Source: Variovorax sp. UMC13 (GTDB lineage Bacteria > Pseudomonadota > Gammaproteobacteria > Burkholderiales > Burkholderiaceae_C). Taken from it: a stretch of 64,000 nt of DNA. Made by a program: the position numbers and the translations under genes. This document shows positions 6,113 through 14,580 of the stretch, piece by piece. The stretch is from contig NZ_LZZW01000016.1 of assembly GCF_014170375.1 (NCBI RefSeq), positions 158,524-222,523 on the forward strand, written 5' to 3'. The notes below the pieces were generated by a model. The model did not search any database. It worked only from the letters and a program-made list of their open reading frames with translations, and was not told where the DNA came from. Each line of letters opens with the position of its first letter. Position 1 is the stretch's first letter.

Positions 6113-7108
6113 TCATTCCTCCGCTCCAAGCATTTCGACAAGCTGCGCACGAAGATCGTCGAACAACAGGGAGAGCCGACGCTGTATTTCATCGGTCTGC
6201 GCCCTCAGACTCTCAACGTCGCTCGGCAGTCCAAGCTCGGCCCTCACGGCGATTGCTAGGTCGTCCAGGCGATCGATTGCCGGCCGCGTTTCCGCACGAT
6301 GAGCCTCGGCAAAATGGAGCTCGGCAAAGGCAACGGATTTCATGATTGCAGCAGCCTTTGTCGAGTGCTCAACGGCCGCGCTGTGCGCTTCAGACAGCTG
6401 CGCCCTTTGCTGTGGGGATCGATCCGCAGGCGCTGTCTCAGACAGTGAGGCGATGTCGGCGCGCGCCTTCGCGAAAGATTCATTGGCTTCCTTCGCCGCC
6501 GCACGGAGCGCGCTCAGTTCCATGAGACGTGGCAAGTGCCTCAAAATCAACGCGTTATAGAACGCGCCGATCTCCCGCGCGATGAGGGCAGTCCCGGTCT
6601 CGCCAACGACTGCAACCCTGCTGACTGCGGTGGCCATGTCGCCGAGAGCCTTCGAGGTGTCGAGGGTCTGAATGTCCTGCTTAGGCAAGCTGCCAATGAA
6701 GAGCTGCACCCCTACAAGCTCTGCGATTGCCTTCACATAAACCTCGCGGCGAATGGCCGCAAGGCGTTCGCGCTGCGCTTCGTCTGCAGCATGCTGCCGA
6801 TCGATATGCGCCTGAGTCGCCCGGTGATCGCGTTCCCGCGATCCCTGACCCGCTGAATGCCCTAACTCGACCTTCATTCGCGCCTCTGCGGCCCTGAGCG
6901 TTAGCCAGACGCCGAACAACGTCATAGCAGCTACTGTGACAGCGATCACGCCACCCACCAGTGCGCCGATGATCACGGGATTTTGGTAGAGGTATCGCCC
7001 AACTGCCGCAGCCTTCAGCCTGACGGCTGGGAACTCAGAGAGCACCCCATAAATAGCTGCGATCAGCAGAACGCCCACCGACGCAAGGCCTAGGAGAAAC
7101 TTCTTCAT
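6113..7108 (-). CDS. Hypothetical protein with two N-terminal membrane helices and coiled coil
   Basis: A 331-residue protein starting MKKFLLGLASVGVLLIAAIY. Two hydrophobic helices are visible, at about 4-22 and about 40-70 (PVIIGALVGGVIAVTVAAMT). A long, charged, mostly helical cytoplasmic part follows, rich in A, E, R and Q (residues about 80-140 and 215-331). The ATG at 7108 is preferred; a TTG at 7156 would add an odd polar extension. No family recognised. It probably forms one unit with the small gene ending at 7160. Membrane-anchored coiled-coil proteins are common element cargo, but no function can be assigned. Confidence 0.65.
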   Translation of the reverse strand: MKKFLLGLASVGVLLIAAIYGVLSEFPAVRLKAAAVGRYLYQNPVIIGALVGGVIAVTVAAMTLFGVWLTLRAAEARMKVELGHSAGQGSRERDHRATQAHIDRQHAADEAQRERLAAIRREVYVKAIAELVGVQLFIGSLPKQDIQTLDTSKALGDMATAVSRVAVVGETGTALIAREIGAFYNALILRHLPRLMELSALRAAAKEANESFAKARADIASLSETAPADRSPQQRAQLSEAHSAAVEHSTKAAAIMKSVAFAELHFAEAHRAETRPAIDRLDDLAIAVRAELGLPSDVESLRAQTDEIQRRLSLLFDDLRAQLVEMLGAEE

Positions 7109-7159
7109 CCTTGGCCCCGGACGACCCCATCTATGCGAGCTTGACTCATCGCCCAACAG

Positions 7160-7399
7160 TCATTCATACCGGATATCGAAGGAATGCGTTTCGCCATCGC
7201 CCTGGTAGGTGAAGGTGACGCGGACCGGCGCCGGCCCCCAGTCATCGCCGAACAGGCAATCAACGAGTGCCTTGCCTTGGAGGCCTCGGTGCGCCAGGCG
7301 CTCATGGGTCGCCAGGATGCCTACCGGCTGGGTGAAGTCCCTGCGGCTCCCGTCGACAAATTCGACAGCGACCTCGACTGAGCCAGTTTCGTTGTTCAT
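7160..7399 (-). CDS. Small hypothetical protein
   Basis: A 79-residue protein starting MNNETGSVEVAVEFVDGS. It looks beta-rich and acidic (VEVAVEFVDG, PVRVTFTYQGDGETHSFDIR), with a central helical piece (ILATHERLAHRGLQGKALVD). A longer frame reaching 7834 is possible, but it overlaps the integrase, so I use the internal ATG. No family recognised. It lies between the integrase and the membrane protein gene, all on the same strand. Confidence 0.5.
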   Translation of the reverse strand: MNNETGSVEVAVEFVDGSRRDFTQPVGILATHERLAHRGLQGKALVDCLFGDDWGPAPVRVTFTYQGDGETHSFDIRYE

Positions 7400-7434
7400 T
7401 GCTAAATGTAGCGTGTGCTCTGTCGGGCGCAGGG

Positions 7435-8646
7435 TTATCGTGCTGGCACGATAGCGGGCTTGCCGCAGAAATCCGCCCAAGCCTGCATCATCTTGGCGCG
7501 CTTGGCCAGCATGTCGCCGCGGCGGTAAGCGGCCTCCACGTCGCTCTCGATCGCGTGAGCCAGCGCCATCTCGGCCAGGTCGCGCGGGAAGTTCGTTCGC
7601 TCCGCGGCCCAGTCCCGGAAGGTCGACCGGAAGCCATGCGGCACCGCCGTCAGCTTCATGCGCCGCATGCACGCAGTGAGCGACATATCGGAAAGCGGCG
7701 CGTTGCTTCGGCCTGGAAAGAGCAGGTCGTGGTCCTCGAAGAGCGGCAGCGCCGCCAGCAGCCGTAGCGCCTGACTCGACAGCGGCACGCGATGCTCCTT
7801 CTTCCCTTTCATGCGCTCGGCCGGCACCGTCCACACCTTGCCGTGCACGTCGATCTCCGACCAGCGCGCGCCGCGGATCTCGCCCGAACGGCCAGCTGTC
7901 AGCACAACGAACTCCAGTGCCCGCGCGCTCGACCCTTCCACCGCACGCAGGTCGACCATAAAGGCACCGACGGCGTCGAAGGGCAGCGCCTCGTGGTGCT
8001 TGGTCTTCGCGATCTTCTTAGGCCTGGCCAGCAGCTGATCCAGGTGCCCGCGCCAGCGCGCCGGGTTCTCTCCGGTGCGGTAGCCGCGCGCCGTGGCCCA
8101 GTCGAGGATCGTCTCGATGCGACCGCGCAGCCGCGATGCCGTCTCGGTCTTGGTCTTCCAGATCGGCTCCAGCACGTCGAGCACGTTGGACACCGCCACG
8201 TCCTGCACCAGCAAGCCACCGATCACCGGAGACGCGAAAGTCTCGAGCGTCGAATCCCATTGCGCGCGGTGCTTCGCGTTCGCCCATTCGCCCGACTTCG
8301 CTTTGATGAAGGCGGCCGCGCACTGGTCGAACGTCTTGGCCTTGGCAAGCGCCGCCGCAGAGGCGCTACGGGCGGCCTGGCGTGCCTGGATGGGGTCAAC
8401 GCCCTCACCTACCTGTGCGCGTGCTGCACGAGCCTTCTCCCGGGCCTGCGCGAGCGTCACGTCAGGGAAGCCACCCAGGCCCATGTCACGGCGCTTGCCG
8501 GCCACCATCGTGCGAAGCACCCACGAACGGGCGCCGGCATCGTTGATCTTGAGCTGCAGGCCGGCAACGCCGCCGACAGCATGCGCGCCGGGCTTCGTGA
8601 GCCTGCTGACCTGAAGCGGTCCGAGCTCTGCTGCTTTTTTGGGCAT
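7435..8646 (-). CDS. P4-type tyrosine recombinase (integrase)
   Basis: A 403-residue integrase of the DUF4102 plus phage_integrase layout. The N-terminal arm-binding domain includes GGVAGLQLKINDAGARSWVL and LGGFPDVTLAQAREKA. The core-binding domain spans about 95-195. The catalytic domain has the box I arginine in LTAGRSGEIRGARWSEID, HGFRSTFRDWA supplying H and R, and HAIESDVEAAYRRG supplying the second H and the tyrosine nucleophile. All key residues are present. It lies 145 bases from the tRNA-Ser 3' end, the classic attachment site of such enzymes, and reads away from it. It presumably inserts and excises the element covering 1-8791. Confidence 0.93.
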   Translation of the reverse strand: MPKKAAELGPLQVSRLTKPGAHAVGGVAGLQLKINDAGARSWVLRTMVAGKRRDMGLGGFPDVTLAQAREKARAARAQVGEGVDPIQARQAARSASAAALAKAKTFDQCAAAFIKAKSGEWANAKHRAQWDSTLETFASPVIGGLLVQDVAVSNVLDVLEPIWKTKTETASRLRGRIETILDWATARGYRTGENPARWRGHLDQLLARPKKIAKTKHHEALPFDAVGAFMVDLRAVEGSSARALEFVVLTAGRSGEIRGARWSEIDVHGKVWTVPAERMKGKKEHRVPLSSQALRLLAALPLFEDHDLLFPGRSNAPLSDMSLTACMRRMKLTAVPHGFRSTFRDWAAERTNFPRDLAEMALAHAIESDVEAAYRRGDMLAKRAKMMQAWADFCGKPAIVPAR

Positions 8647-8791
8647 GCTGTGCTTTCCATCATCCTTGCCGCCAAAAACTGCGCGACTTAGACAGATGGT
8701 AACCGACGGCTGAAGACAACGTTTGAAGGGTTTCTCCTCTGAAAAGAACCTTCTAGAGGACGAGAACGGACCGTAAAAGATGCCGTTCCGG
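8647..8791. other. Junction between integrase gene and tRNA-Ser attachment site
   Basis: Non-coding. It must contain the integrase promoter and, at its right end, the crossover core within or beside the tRNA 3' end (about 8789-8812). An imperfect dyad with arms TCCTCT and AGAGGA lies about 8730-8755 and could be an arm-type binding site. The tRNA is followed here by CCG instead of CCA. I saw no second copy of the tRNA 3' end in 1-8700, so the other attachment site lies beyond the left edge. Confidence 0.5.
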
Positions 8792-8876
8792 CGGAGAGTG
8801 TGAGATTCGAACTCACGGACGCTTTCACGTCGGCAGTTTTCAAGACTGCTGGTTTAAACCACTCACCCAACTCTCC
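8792..8876 (-). tRNA. tRNA-Ser(TGA), attachment site of the integrated element
   Basis: An 85-base cloverleaf with a GGAGAGT acceptor arm paired to ACTCTCC, an anticodon loop CTTGAAA (anticodon TGA) on a GCAGT/ACTGC stem, a long variable arm (GCCGACGTGAAAGCGTC region) typical of class II serine tRNAs, and a TTCGAAT T-loop. The 3' CCA is not encoded (CCG follows). Its 3' end faces the integrase, so the element rebuilt this end on insertion and the tRNA should remain functional. Confidence 0.95.
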
Positions 8877-8953
8877 GAAGCCGCCTCCGGGTGGCGAAGG
8901 CAGGCCGCGATTTTATGCTGACGTGAAGCCCGCCCCGGGCACTCGGCGGAAAT

Positions 8954-10201
8954 CTAGGCGTCGGGCAGGAAGATGCTCTGCAGGTCGCTGAGGAAATCGA
9001 GCCCGCGCTCCGTCGGCCAGACATGCCACAGGTCACGCTGCAGCAGCCCCTTCTTCTCGGCCTCCTCCAGCCCCTTCTGGATGCTGGTGATCGACAGCCC
9101 TGTGCGTTCGCCGAACTGCGCCAGCGTGAAGCCTTCCTTCAGCCGGAAGGCGTTGAGCATGAACTCGAAGGGCAGGTCGGCGATCGCGACCTCTTCGCTC
9201 TGCGCCACGGCCGCGCCGGCCAGGGCCTGGTTCATGTAGCGCTGCGGCTCGCGGTAGCGCACCTGGCGCACCAAACGGTGCGCGAAGCTCAGCTTGCTGT
9301 GAGCGCCGGCGCCGATGCCCAGGTAGTCGCCGAACTGCCAGTAGTTGAGGTTGTGCGCGCAACGGTGGCCGTCGCGCGCATAGGCCGAGACCTCGTAGCG
9401 CGTCATGCCCTGCGCGCCGGTGCGTTCGGTGATGCGGTCGAGCATCGCGTAGGCCGCGTCGTCCTCGGGCACCACCGGCGGGAACTTCGCGAAGTAGGTG
9501 TTGGGTTCGATGGTCAGGTGGTAGACCGACAGGTGCGGCGGGTTCAGCGCCAGCGCCTGCTCGAGGTCGGCCTCGAACTGCGCCGGGCTCTGGCCGGGCA
9601 GCGCGTACATCAGGTCGAGGTTGAAGGTGTCGAAGGCGCTCGCGGCCTCCTCGACCGCGGCGATGGCCTGGGCCGCGTCGTGCACGCGGCCCAGCGCCTG
9701 CAGGTGCTGGTCGTTGAAGCTCTGCACGCCGACCGACAGGCGCGTGACGCCGGCCGCGCGGTAGGCGCGGAAGCGGTCGCGCTCGAAGGTGCCGGGGTTG
9801 GCCTCGAGCGTGATCTCGCAATCGGGGGCGAGCTTGAGGCGCGCGCGCAGGTCGCCGATCAGCCGGTCGACGGCCTCGGGCGAGAACAGGCTGGGCGTGC
9901 CGCCGCCGATGAAGATGGTGTGGACCGTGCGGCCCCAGATCAGGGGCAGCGCCGCGTCGAGGTCGGCCACCACCGCATCGATGTAGCGCAGCTCGGGCAG
10001 CGCCTCGCCGCCGGCGCGCCATTCGTGCGAGTTGAAGTCGCAATAAGGGCATTTGCGCAGGCACCAGGGCAGGTGCACGTACAGCGACAGCGGCGGCAGC
10101 GCGGCCAGCTGCAGCGTGCCGGGCCGCATCAGGTGCAGCACGTCGTTGGCATGCGGCGCGCCGTCCTCGGTCGCGATGCCGATGGGCAGGTGGATGCTCA
10201 C
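8954..10201 (-). CDS. hemW: Radical SAM heme chaperone HemW
   Basis: A 415-residue protein from a GTG start that overlaps the rdgB stop (GTGA), so the two genes are translationally coupled. The radical SAM cluster motif CLRKCPYC uses C47, C51 and C54, followed by DFNSH. Next come the GGGTPSLF glycine-rich SAM segment and the HemN C-terminal domain (FMLNAFRLKEGF). Known: HemW binds heme and delivers it to respiratory enzymes; it is not the coproporphyrinogen oxidase HemN, which it resembles. A longer N-terminal frame from 10585 only shadows rdgB. Confidence 0.93.
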   Translation of the reverse strand: MSIHLPIGIATEDGAPHANDVLHLMRPGTLQLAALPPLSLYVHLPWCLRKCPYCDFNSHEWRAGGEALPELRYIDAVVADLDAALPLIWGRTVHTIFIGGGTPSLFSPEAVDRLIGDLRARLKLAPDCEITLEANPGTFERDRFRAYRAAGVTRLSVGVQSFNDQHLQALGRVHDAAQAIAAVEEAASAFDTFNLDLMYALPGQSPAQFEADLEQALALNPPHLSVYHLTIEPNTYFAKFPPVVPEDDAAYAMLDRITERTGAQGMTRYEVSAYARDGHRCAHNLNYWQFGDYLGIGAGAHSKLSFAHRLVRQVRYREPQRYMNQALAGAAVAQSEEVAIADLPFEFMLNAFRLKEGFTLAQFGERTGLSITSIQKGLEEAEKKGLLQRDLWHVWPTERGLDFLSDLQSIFLPDA

Positions 10202-10797
10202 GACCAGCGCTCGCGCATCAGCGCCAGCATCGCGCGCGCGGCCTGGCCGCGGTGGCTGTTGGCGTTCTTGAGTTCGGGCGTGAGCTGGGCGAAGGTCTTG
10301 CCGAAGGCCGGCAGGAACATCACGGGGTCGAAGCCGAAGCCGTTGTCGCCGATGGGCTCGCGCGTGATCTCGCCGGGCGCGCGGCCGACGGCGATCAGCG
10401 GCTCGGGGTCGTCGGCGCTGCGCAGCGCCACCAGGGTGCTGACCAGCGCGGCGCGGCGATCGTCGACCGTGGCCATCTGCTCGAGCAGCGCGCGCACGTT
10501 GTTCGCATCGCCCTTGGCGTAGCCGAATTGCGTCGCGTAGTAGGCGGTGTCCACGCCCGGCAGGCCGCCGAAGGCGTTGACGCACAGGCCGGCGTCGTCG
10601 GCGATCGCGGGCAGGCCGGTGGCGGCCGCCGCATGGCGTGCCTTGGCCAGCGCGTTCTCGACGAAGGTGCGGAAGGGCTCCTCGGCCTCGCTCACGCCGA
10701 GTTCCGACTGGCGCACCAGCTGCACGCTCAGGGGTGCGAACAGCTGCTGCAGTTCGGCCAGCTTGCCCGCGTTGTTCGATGCCAGGACGAGTTTCAT
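10198..10797 (-). CDS. rdgB: dITP/XTP pyrophosphatase (non-canonical purine NTPase)
   Basis: A 199-residue Ham1/RdgB family enzyme that hydrolyses dITP, ITP and XTP to monophosphates and so keeps deaminated purines out of DNA. Seen: the substrate-binding LASNNAGKLAEL near residue 5, TFVENALAKARHA near 60, the catalytic DDAGLCV near 82 and NGFGFDPVMFLP near 150. Length is normal. It sits between rph and hemW, an order common in proteobacteria, 22 bases after the rph stop. Confidence 0.95.
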   Translation of the reverse strand: MKLVLASNNAGKLAELQQLFAPLSVQLVRQSELGVSEAEEPFRTFVENALAKARHAAAATGLPAIADDAGLCVNAFGGLPGVDTAYYATQFGYAKGDANNVRALLEQMATVDDRRAALVSTLVALRSADDPEPLIAVGRAPGEITREPIGDNGFGFDPVMFLPAFGKTFAQLTPELKNANSHRGQAARAMLALMRERWS

Positions 10798-10819
10798 GAG
10801 GGGGCGACCGTCGACGGCA

Positions 10820-11554
10820 TCAGGCCGCGGTGGCCAGCGCCTGCTGCTGCAGCGCCACCAGCTCGGTGATGCCCTTCTCGGCCAGGTCGAGCAGCTGGCC
10901 CATCTCGGCGCGCGAGAAGGCCGCGCCCTCGGCCGTGCCCTGCACTTCGACGAAGTGGCCGGCGCCGGTCATCACGACGTTCATGTCGGTGTCGCAGGCC
11001 GAGTCCTCGGTGTACTCGAGGTCGAGCAGCGGCGTGCCCTGCACGATGCCCACCGAGATGGCGGCCACGTGGCCGCGGATCGGCGAGGCGGCGATCTTGC
11101 CCGCGGCCAGCAGCTGGTTGACCGCATCCTGCGCGGCCACGAAGGCGCCGGTGATGGCCGCAGTGCGGGTGCCGCCGTCGGCCTGCAGCACGTCGCAGTC
11201 GAGGTGGATGGTGCGTTCGCCCAGCGCGGCCAGGTCGAACACCGCGCGCATCGAGCGGCCGATGAGGCGCTGGATCTCCTGCGTGCGGCCGGTCTGCTTG
11301 CCCTTGGCGGCTTCGCGGCTGCTGCGGGTGTGGGTGGCGCGCGGCAGCATGCCGTATTCGGCCGTGACCCAGCCTTCGCCGCTGCCCTTCTTGTGCGGCG
11401 GCACCTTCTCTTCGACCGAGGCGGTGCACAGCACGCGCGTCTGGCCGAACTCGATCAGCACCGAGCCTTCGGCATGGATGGTGAAGCCGCGGGTGATGCG
11501 CACCGGGCGCAGCTGGTCGGCGGCACGGCCGCCGCTTCGTGTGAAAGCAGTCAT
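10820..11554 (-). CDS. rph: Ribonuclease PH
   Basis: A 244-residue phosphorolytic exoribonuclease that trims tRNA 3' ends. Seen: [15 protein letters not shown] at the start, [34 protein letters not shown], the phosphate-binding [17 protein letters not shown] region, [17 protein letters not shown] and [14 protein letters not shown]. Full length, with no frameshift of the kind seen in laboratory E. coli K-12. First gene of the rph-rdgB-hemW run, 75 bases after the phosphatase gene ending at 11630. Confidence 0.96.
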   Translation of the reverse strand: MTAFTRSGGRAADQLRPVRITRGFTIHAEGSVLIEFGQTRVLCTASVEEKVPPHKKGSGEGWVTAEYGMLPRATHTRSSREAAKGKQTGRTQEIQRLIGRSMRAVFDLAALGERTIHLDCDVLQADGGTRTAAITGAFVAAQDAVNQLLAAGKIAASPIRGHVAAISVGIVQGTPLLDLEYTEDSACDTDMNVVMTGAGHFVEVQGTAEGAAFSRAEMGQLLDLAEKGITELVALQQQALATAA

Positions 11555-11629
11555 GGGTGGTTCAACTCGGAAGAAAAAGAAAAAATAAGGACGCCGCAGG
11601 CCGCGGCGGATTCATGTCGGCCCGCCGGA

Positions 11630-12535
11630 TCAGCTCTTTCGTGCAGCCGAGCGGCGGATGGCTTCGTTGATCTCGGCGATCGAACGCTCGATCGCGTCTT
11701 CGTCGAGATCGTCGAGTTCGTTGTCCGACGGCATGCCCGCCTGGATGGTGGAGGCGAAGACGCCGTCGCTGATGCTGTCGGTCGACACGCCGCGCTCGCC
11801 ACCGGGCGAATCCGGGGTCTCCCATTCGAGCGCGATCAGCGTCACGTTGTCGCTGTGGGAGCCGCCCTTGCGCAAGGCCATCTCGGCCAGGTCGGGGGCG
11901 GCATCGGACACCGGCCGGCCCGAGGACAGGATGTGCACGATGGTCGCATCGTCGAGCACGCCCCAGACGCCGTCGGAGCACAGCATGATGCGGTCGCCGC
12001 GCCGCAGCTGCAGCGGCGGCGCCGCGTCGATCAGCGGCGGCGTGGGCGAGCCCAGGCAGGTCAGCAGCAGGTTGCGGTTGGCAGGCTCGGGGCCGCCGCC
12101 CGGGCGCGGGCGCTCGGCATGCGAATGGTCGCGGGTGCGGGTCAGCAGCATGCCGTCGCGCACCACATAAAGCCGCGAATCGCCGCAATGCACCCAATGG
12201 GCGGTGCTGCCCTGGAGCACCGCCGCGACGACGGTCGTGCGCGGCGTGTCGAGCATGGCCTTGGTGCCGGCGTAACGCATGATCTGCCGGTGCGCGGCCA
12301 TGACCGAGGCGTTGAGGAAGGCCTTGACGTCCTTGAGCAGCGGCCGTGCCTCGCGCTGGTAGAGCGCGGCGATGGTCTGCAGCGCCATCTGCGCCGCCAC
12401 TTCGCCCTCGGGATGGCCGCCCATGCCGTCGGCCAGCACGAACAGGCCCGATTCGCGCGTGTAGCAATAGCCCATGCGGTCTTCGTTCTTGAGGCGGCCG
12501 CCCTTGCGGCTGACCTGGAAGACGGAGAACTTCAT
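11630..12535 (-). CDS. PP2C-family serine/threonine protein phosphatase
   Basis: A 301-residue Mn/Mg-dependent phosphatase. Metal-binding motifs are intact: NEDRMG near 17, LADGMGGHPEGE at 34-45 (D36 and G37), HCGDSRLYV at 116-124, LCSDGVWGVLDD at 185-196 and SDNVTLIALE at 228-237. The last 60 residues are acidic and look disordered. It directly follows a protein kinase gene (22-base gap), so the two probably form a reversible phosphorylation pair like PppA/PpkA or Stp/PrkC. No type VI secretion genes lie nearby, so the substrate is unknown. Confidence 0.9.
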   Translation of the reverse strand: MKFSVFQVSRKGGRLKNEDRMGYCYTRESGLFVLADGMGGHPEGEVAAQMALQTIAALYQREARPLLKDVKAFLNASVMAAHRQIMRYAGTKAMLDTPRTTVVAAVLQGSTAHWVHCGDSRLYVVRDGMLLTRTRDHSHAERPRPGGGPEPANRNLLLTCLGSPTPPLIDAAPPLQLRRGDRIMLCSDGVWGVLDDATIVHILSSGRPVSDAAPDLAEMALRKGGSHSDNVTLIALEWETPDSPGGERGVSTDSISDGVFASTIQAGMPSDNELDDLDEDAIERSIAEINEAIRRSAARKS

Positions 12536-12557
12536 GCCCGCGATGCCGTGGTGTGCG

Positions 12558-13565
12558 TCATGCCGGCCGCGTGGTGGGTGCCGCGGCCTTGGGCAGCGAC
12601 TTCTTGTCGGAGGAACGCATGTTGTCGATCGACAGCCGCACCTTCTCGCTGACCGTGAGCTTGGTGTAGCGGCGCTCGCCCTCGCGGCTGAGCTCCTTCT
12701 GCAGCGCGAACACCGACTGCGGGCGCGACAGCGGGTCGAGCGACATGCACCATTCGACCACCTCGATCAGGTTGTCGGAATAGATGCCGCGCAGCCGCGA
12801 CAGCGACAGGCCCAGGCGGTCCTTCTCGATGCGCTGCGGCGCGTCGTTGGGCGGGTAGCCCTGCATGCAGGCGTAGATGCAGGCGCCGATGGCGTAGATG
12901 TCGGTCCAGGGGCCCATCGACGAATCGCGGCGGTACATCTCGGGCGCCGCGAAGCCGGGCGTGTACATCGGGCGGATGAAGTTGCCTTCCTTGGACAGCA
13001 CCTCGCGCGCGGCGCCGAAGTCGATCATCACGGCGCGGTCGTCGTCGGTCACGAAGATGTTGGCGGGCTTGATGTCCAGGTGCAGCATCTTGTGCTGGTG
13101 CACGATGCGCAGGCCGCGCAGGATCTCGTCGAACAGCGAGCGGATCGTGGATTCGCGGAACACCTTCTGCTTCTTCAGGTCGCGCGCCGTGACGATGAAG
13201 TCCTGCAGGGTCGCGCCCTCCAGGTAGTTCATCACCATGTAGACGGTCTCGTTCTCGCGGAAGAAATTGAGCACGCTCACCACCGAGGCGTGCGAGATCT
13301 GCGCCAGCGAGCGGCCTTCCTCGAAGAAGCTCTTGAGGCCGAGCCGGTAGAGCGAGAGCTTGTCGGGCGCCACCTGGGGCGCGAGCTCGCCGGTGCCGCG
13401 CGTGGCCAGGGACGAGGGCAGGTATTCCTTGATCGCCACCTGCTGGCCGCTGGTATCGACCGCCAGGTAAACCACCCCGAAACCGCCGGCCGAAAGACGG
13501 CGCACGACGCGATAGCCTCCGATGACGGTGTCCGGCAACAGCGGCGAAGGTTTGACCTTTGACAT
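12558..13565 (-). CDS. Serine/threonine protein kinase
   Basis: A 335-residue Hanks-type kinase from the ATG at 13565 (MSKVKPSPLLPDT); a longer frame adds 22 implausible residues. Seen: glycine loop SAGGFGVVY near 26-33, ATP-binding lysine in VAIKEYLP (K46), catalytic loop HLDIKPAN at 162-169 (an L replaces the usual R of HRD), Mg-binding IDFGAA at 181-186 and an activation segment ending FAAPEMY. No membrane helix or PASTA repeats follow, so it is a soluble kinase. It is co-transcribed with the PP2C gene. Confidence 0.9.
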   Translation of the reverse strand: MSKVKPSPLLPDTVIGGYRVVRRLSAGGFGVVYLAVDTSGQQVAIKEYLPSSLATRGTGELAPQVAPDKLSLYRLGLKSFFEEGRSLAQISHASVVSVLNFFRENETVYMVMNYLEGATLQDFIVTARDLKKQKVFRESTIRSLFDEILRGLRIVHQHKMLHLDIKPANIFVTDDDRAVMIDFGAAREVLSKEGNFIRPMYTPGFAAPEMYRRDSSMGPWTDIYAIGACIYACMQGYPPNDAPQRIEKDRLGLSLSRLRGIYSDNLIEVVEWCMSLDPLSRPQSVFALQKELSREGERRYTKLTVSEKVRLSIDNMRSSDKKSLPKAAAPTTRPA

Positions 13566-13653
13566 AATCCGGGAGTTTCGCCCGAAGGCAATGGTGCGGC
13601 AAGCGAACGCGATGCCGTCGCCTCGGAGCAAGCAACAAACACAGTGAGGCGCA

Positions 13654-14568
13654 ATGTCAGTTTACAGCATGACCGGCTATGCCAACGGCCAGAACGGCCC
13701 GGTAGGCACCCAGCCCGAAACCGACGCGCGCCCCCCGGCCGCGGGTCGGCTCGGGGTCGAAATCCGCTCGGTCAACAGCCGTTTCCTGGACCTCAGCTTC
13801 AAGCTGCCGGAAGAGCTGCGCCAGCATGAAACCGCGCTGCGCGAGCTGCTCACGGGCAAGCTCAAGCGCGGCAAGGTCGAAGTGCGCGCCGCGGTCGAAA
13901 GCACCGCCCAGGCCGGCATCGCCGAACCCTCCACCCGCCTGCTGCAGCGCCTCAACGGCGTGCAGGACGGCATCCGCGCCTGGCTGCCGAGCGCGCGCGA
14001 GCTCAGCGTGGCCGATGTGATCCGGCTCGCCTCGGGCGACTCCGCAGCCCGCGGCGACTGGGGCCCCGACCTGCTCGAGGTCACGCAGAAGGCGCTCGAG
14101 AGCCTGATGGCCGCCCGCGAACGCGAAGGCGCCCGCCTGGCCGCGATGCTCAAGGACCACCTGGGCCAGCTGCGCAAGCTGGCGGCCCAGGCGGTGCCGC
14201 TGATTCCGCAACTGGTCGAGCAGCAGCGCGCGCGCTTCCTCGAGCGCTGGCAGGACGCCATGGGCCTCACGGGCGGCACCCTGCCCGAAGCCGCCCAGGA
14301 CCGCGCGCTGACCGAGGCCACCGCCTTCGCCATCCGCATCGACGTGGCCGAGGAACTCACCCGGCTGAGCTCGCACCTCGACGAGATCGAGCGCCTGCTC
14401 AAGAAGGGTGGCGAGGTCGGCAAGCGGCTGGACTTCCTGATCCAGGAACTGCACCGCGAGGCCAACACCCTGGGCTCCAAGTCGGCCGCGCTCGAACTGA
14501 CGCGCATCGGCGTCGACATGAAGGTGCTGATCGAGCAGATGCGCGAGCAGGTTCAGAACATCGAATAA
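13654..14568 (+). CDS. yicC: YicC-family endoribonuclease
   Basis: A 304-residue YicC protein. Seen: N-terminal MTGYANGQ, EIRSVNSRFLDLSFKLPEEL, and the conserved C-terminal DUF1732 part with EELTRLSSHLDEIERLL, RLDFLIQELHREANTLGSKS and VDMKVLIEQMREQVQNIE. Known: E. coli YicC is an endoribonuclease that promotes small RNA turnover. Divergent from the kinase gene by 88 bases and 12 bases before gmk, with which it is normally co-transcribed. There is a short insert after residue 10 (GPVGTQPETDARPPAAG) not present in E. coli. Confidence 0.92.
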   Translation: MSVYSMTGYANGQNGPVGTQPETDARPPAAGRLGVEIRSVNSRFLDLSFKLPEELRQHETALRELLTGKLKRGKVEVRAAVESTAQAGIAEPSTRLLQRLNGVQDGIRAWLPSARELSVADVIRLASGDSAARGDWGPDLLEVTQKALESLMAAREREGARLAAMLKDHLGQLRKLAAQAVPLIPQLVEQQRARFLERWQDAMGLTGGTLPEAAQDRALTEATAFAIRIDVAEELTRLSSHLDEIERLLKKGGEVGKRLDFLIQELHREANTLGSKSAALELTRIGVDMKVLIEQMREQVQNIE

Positions 14569-14580
14569 GCAGACGACTTT

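Noticed and set aside
9023..12652. Long plus-strand frames (499 and 701 codons) over hemW, rdgB, rph and the PP2C gene
   Set aside because: Antisense shadows of well-identified genes, rich in R, G, A, H and Q, without domains.
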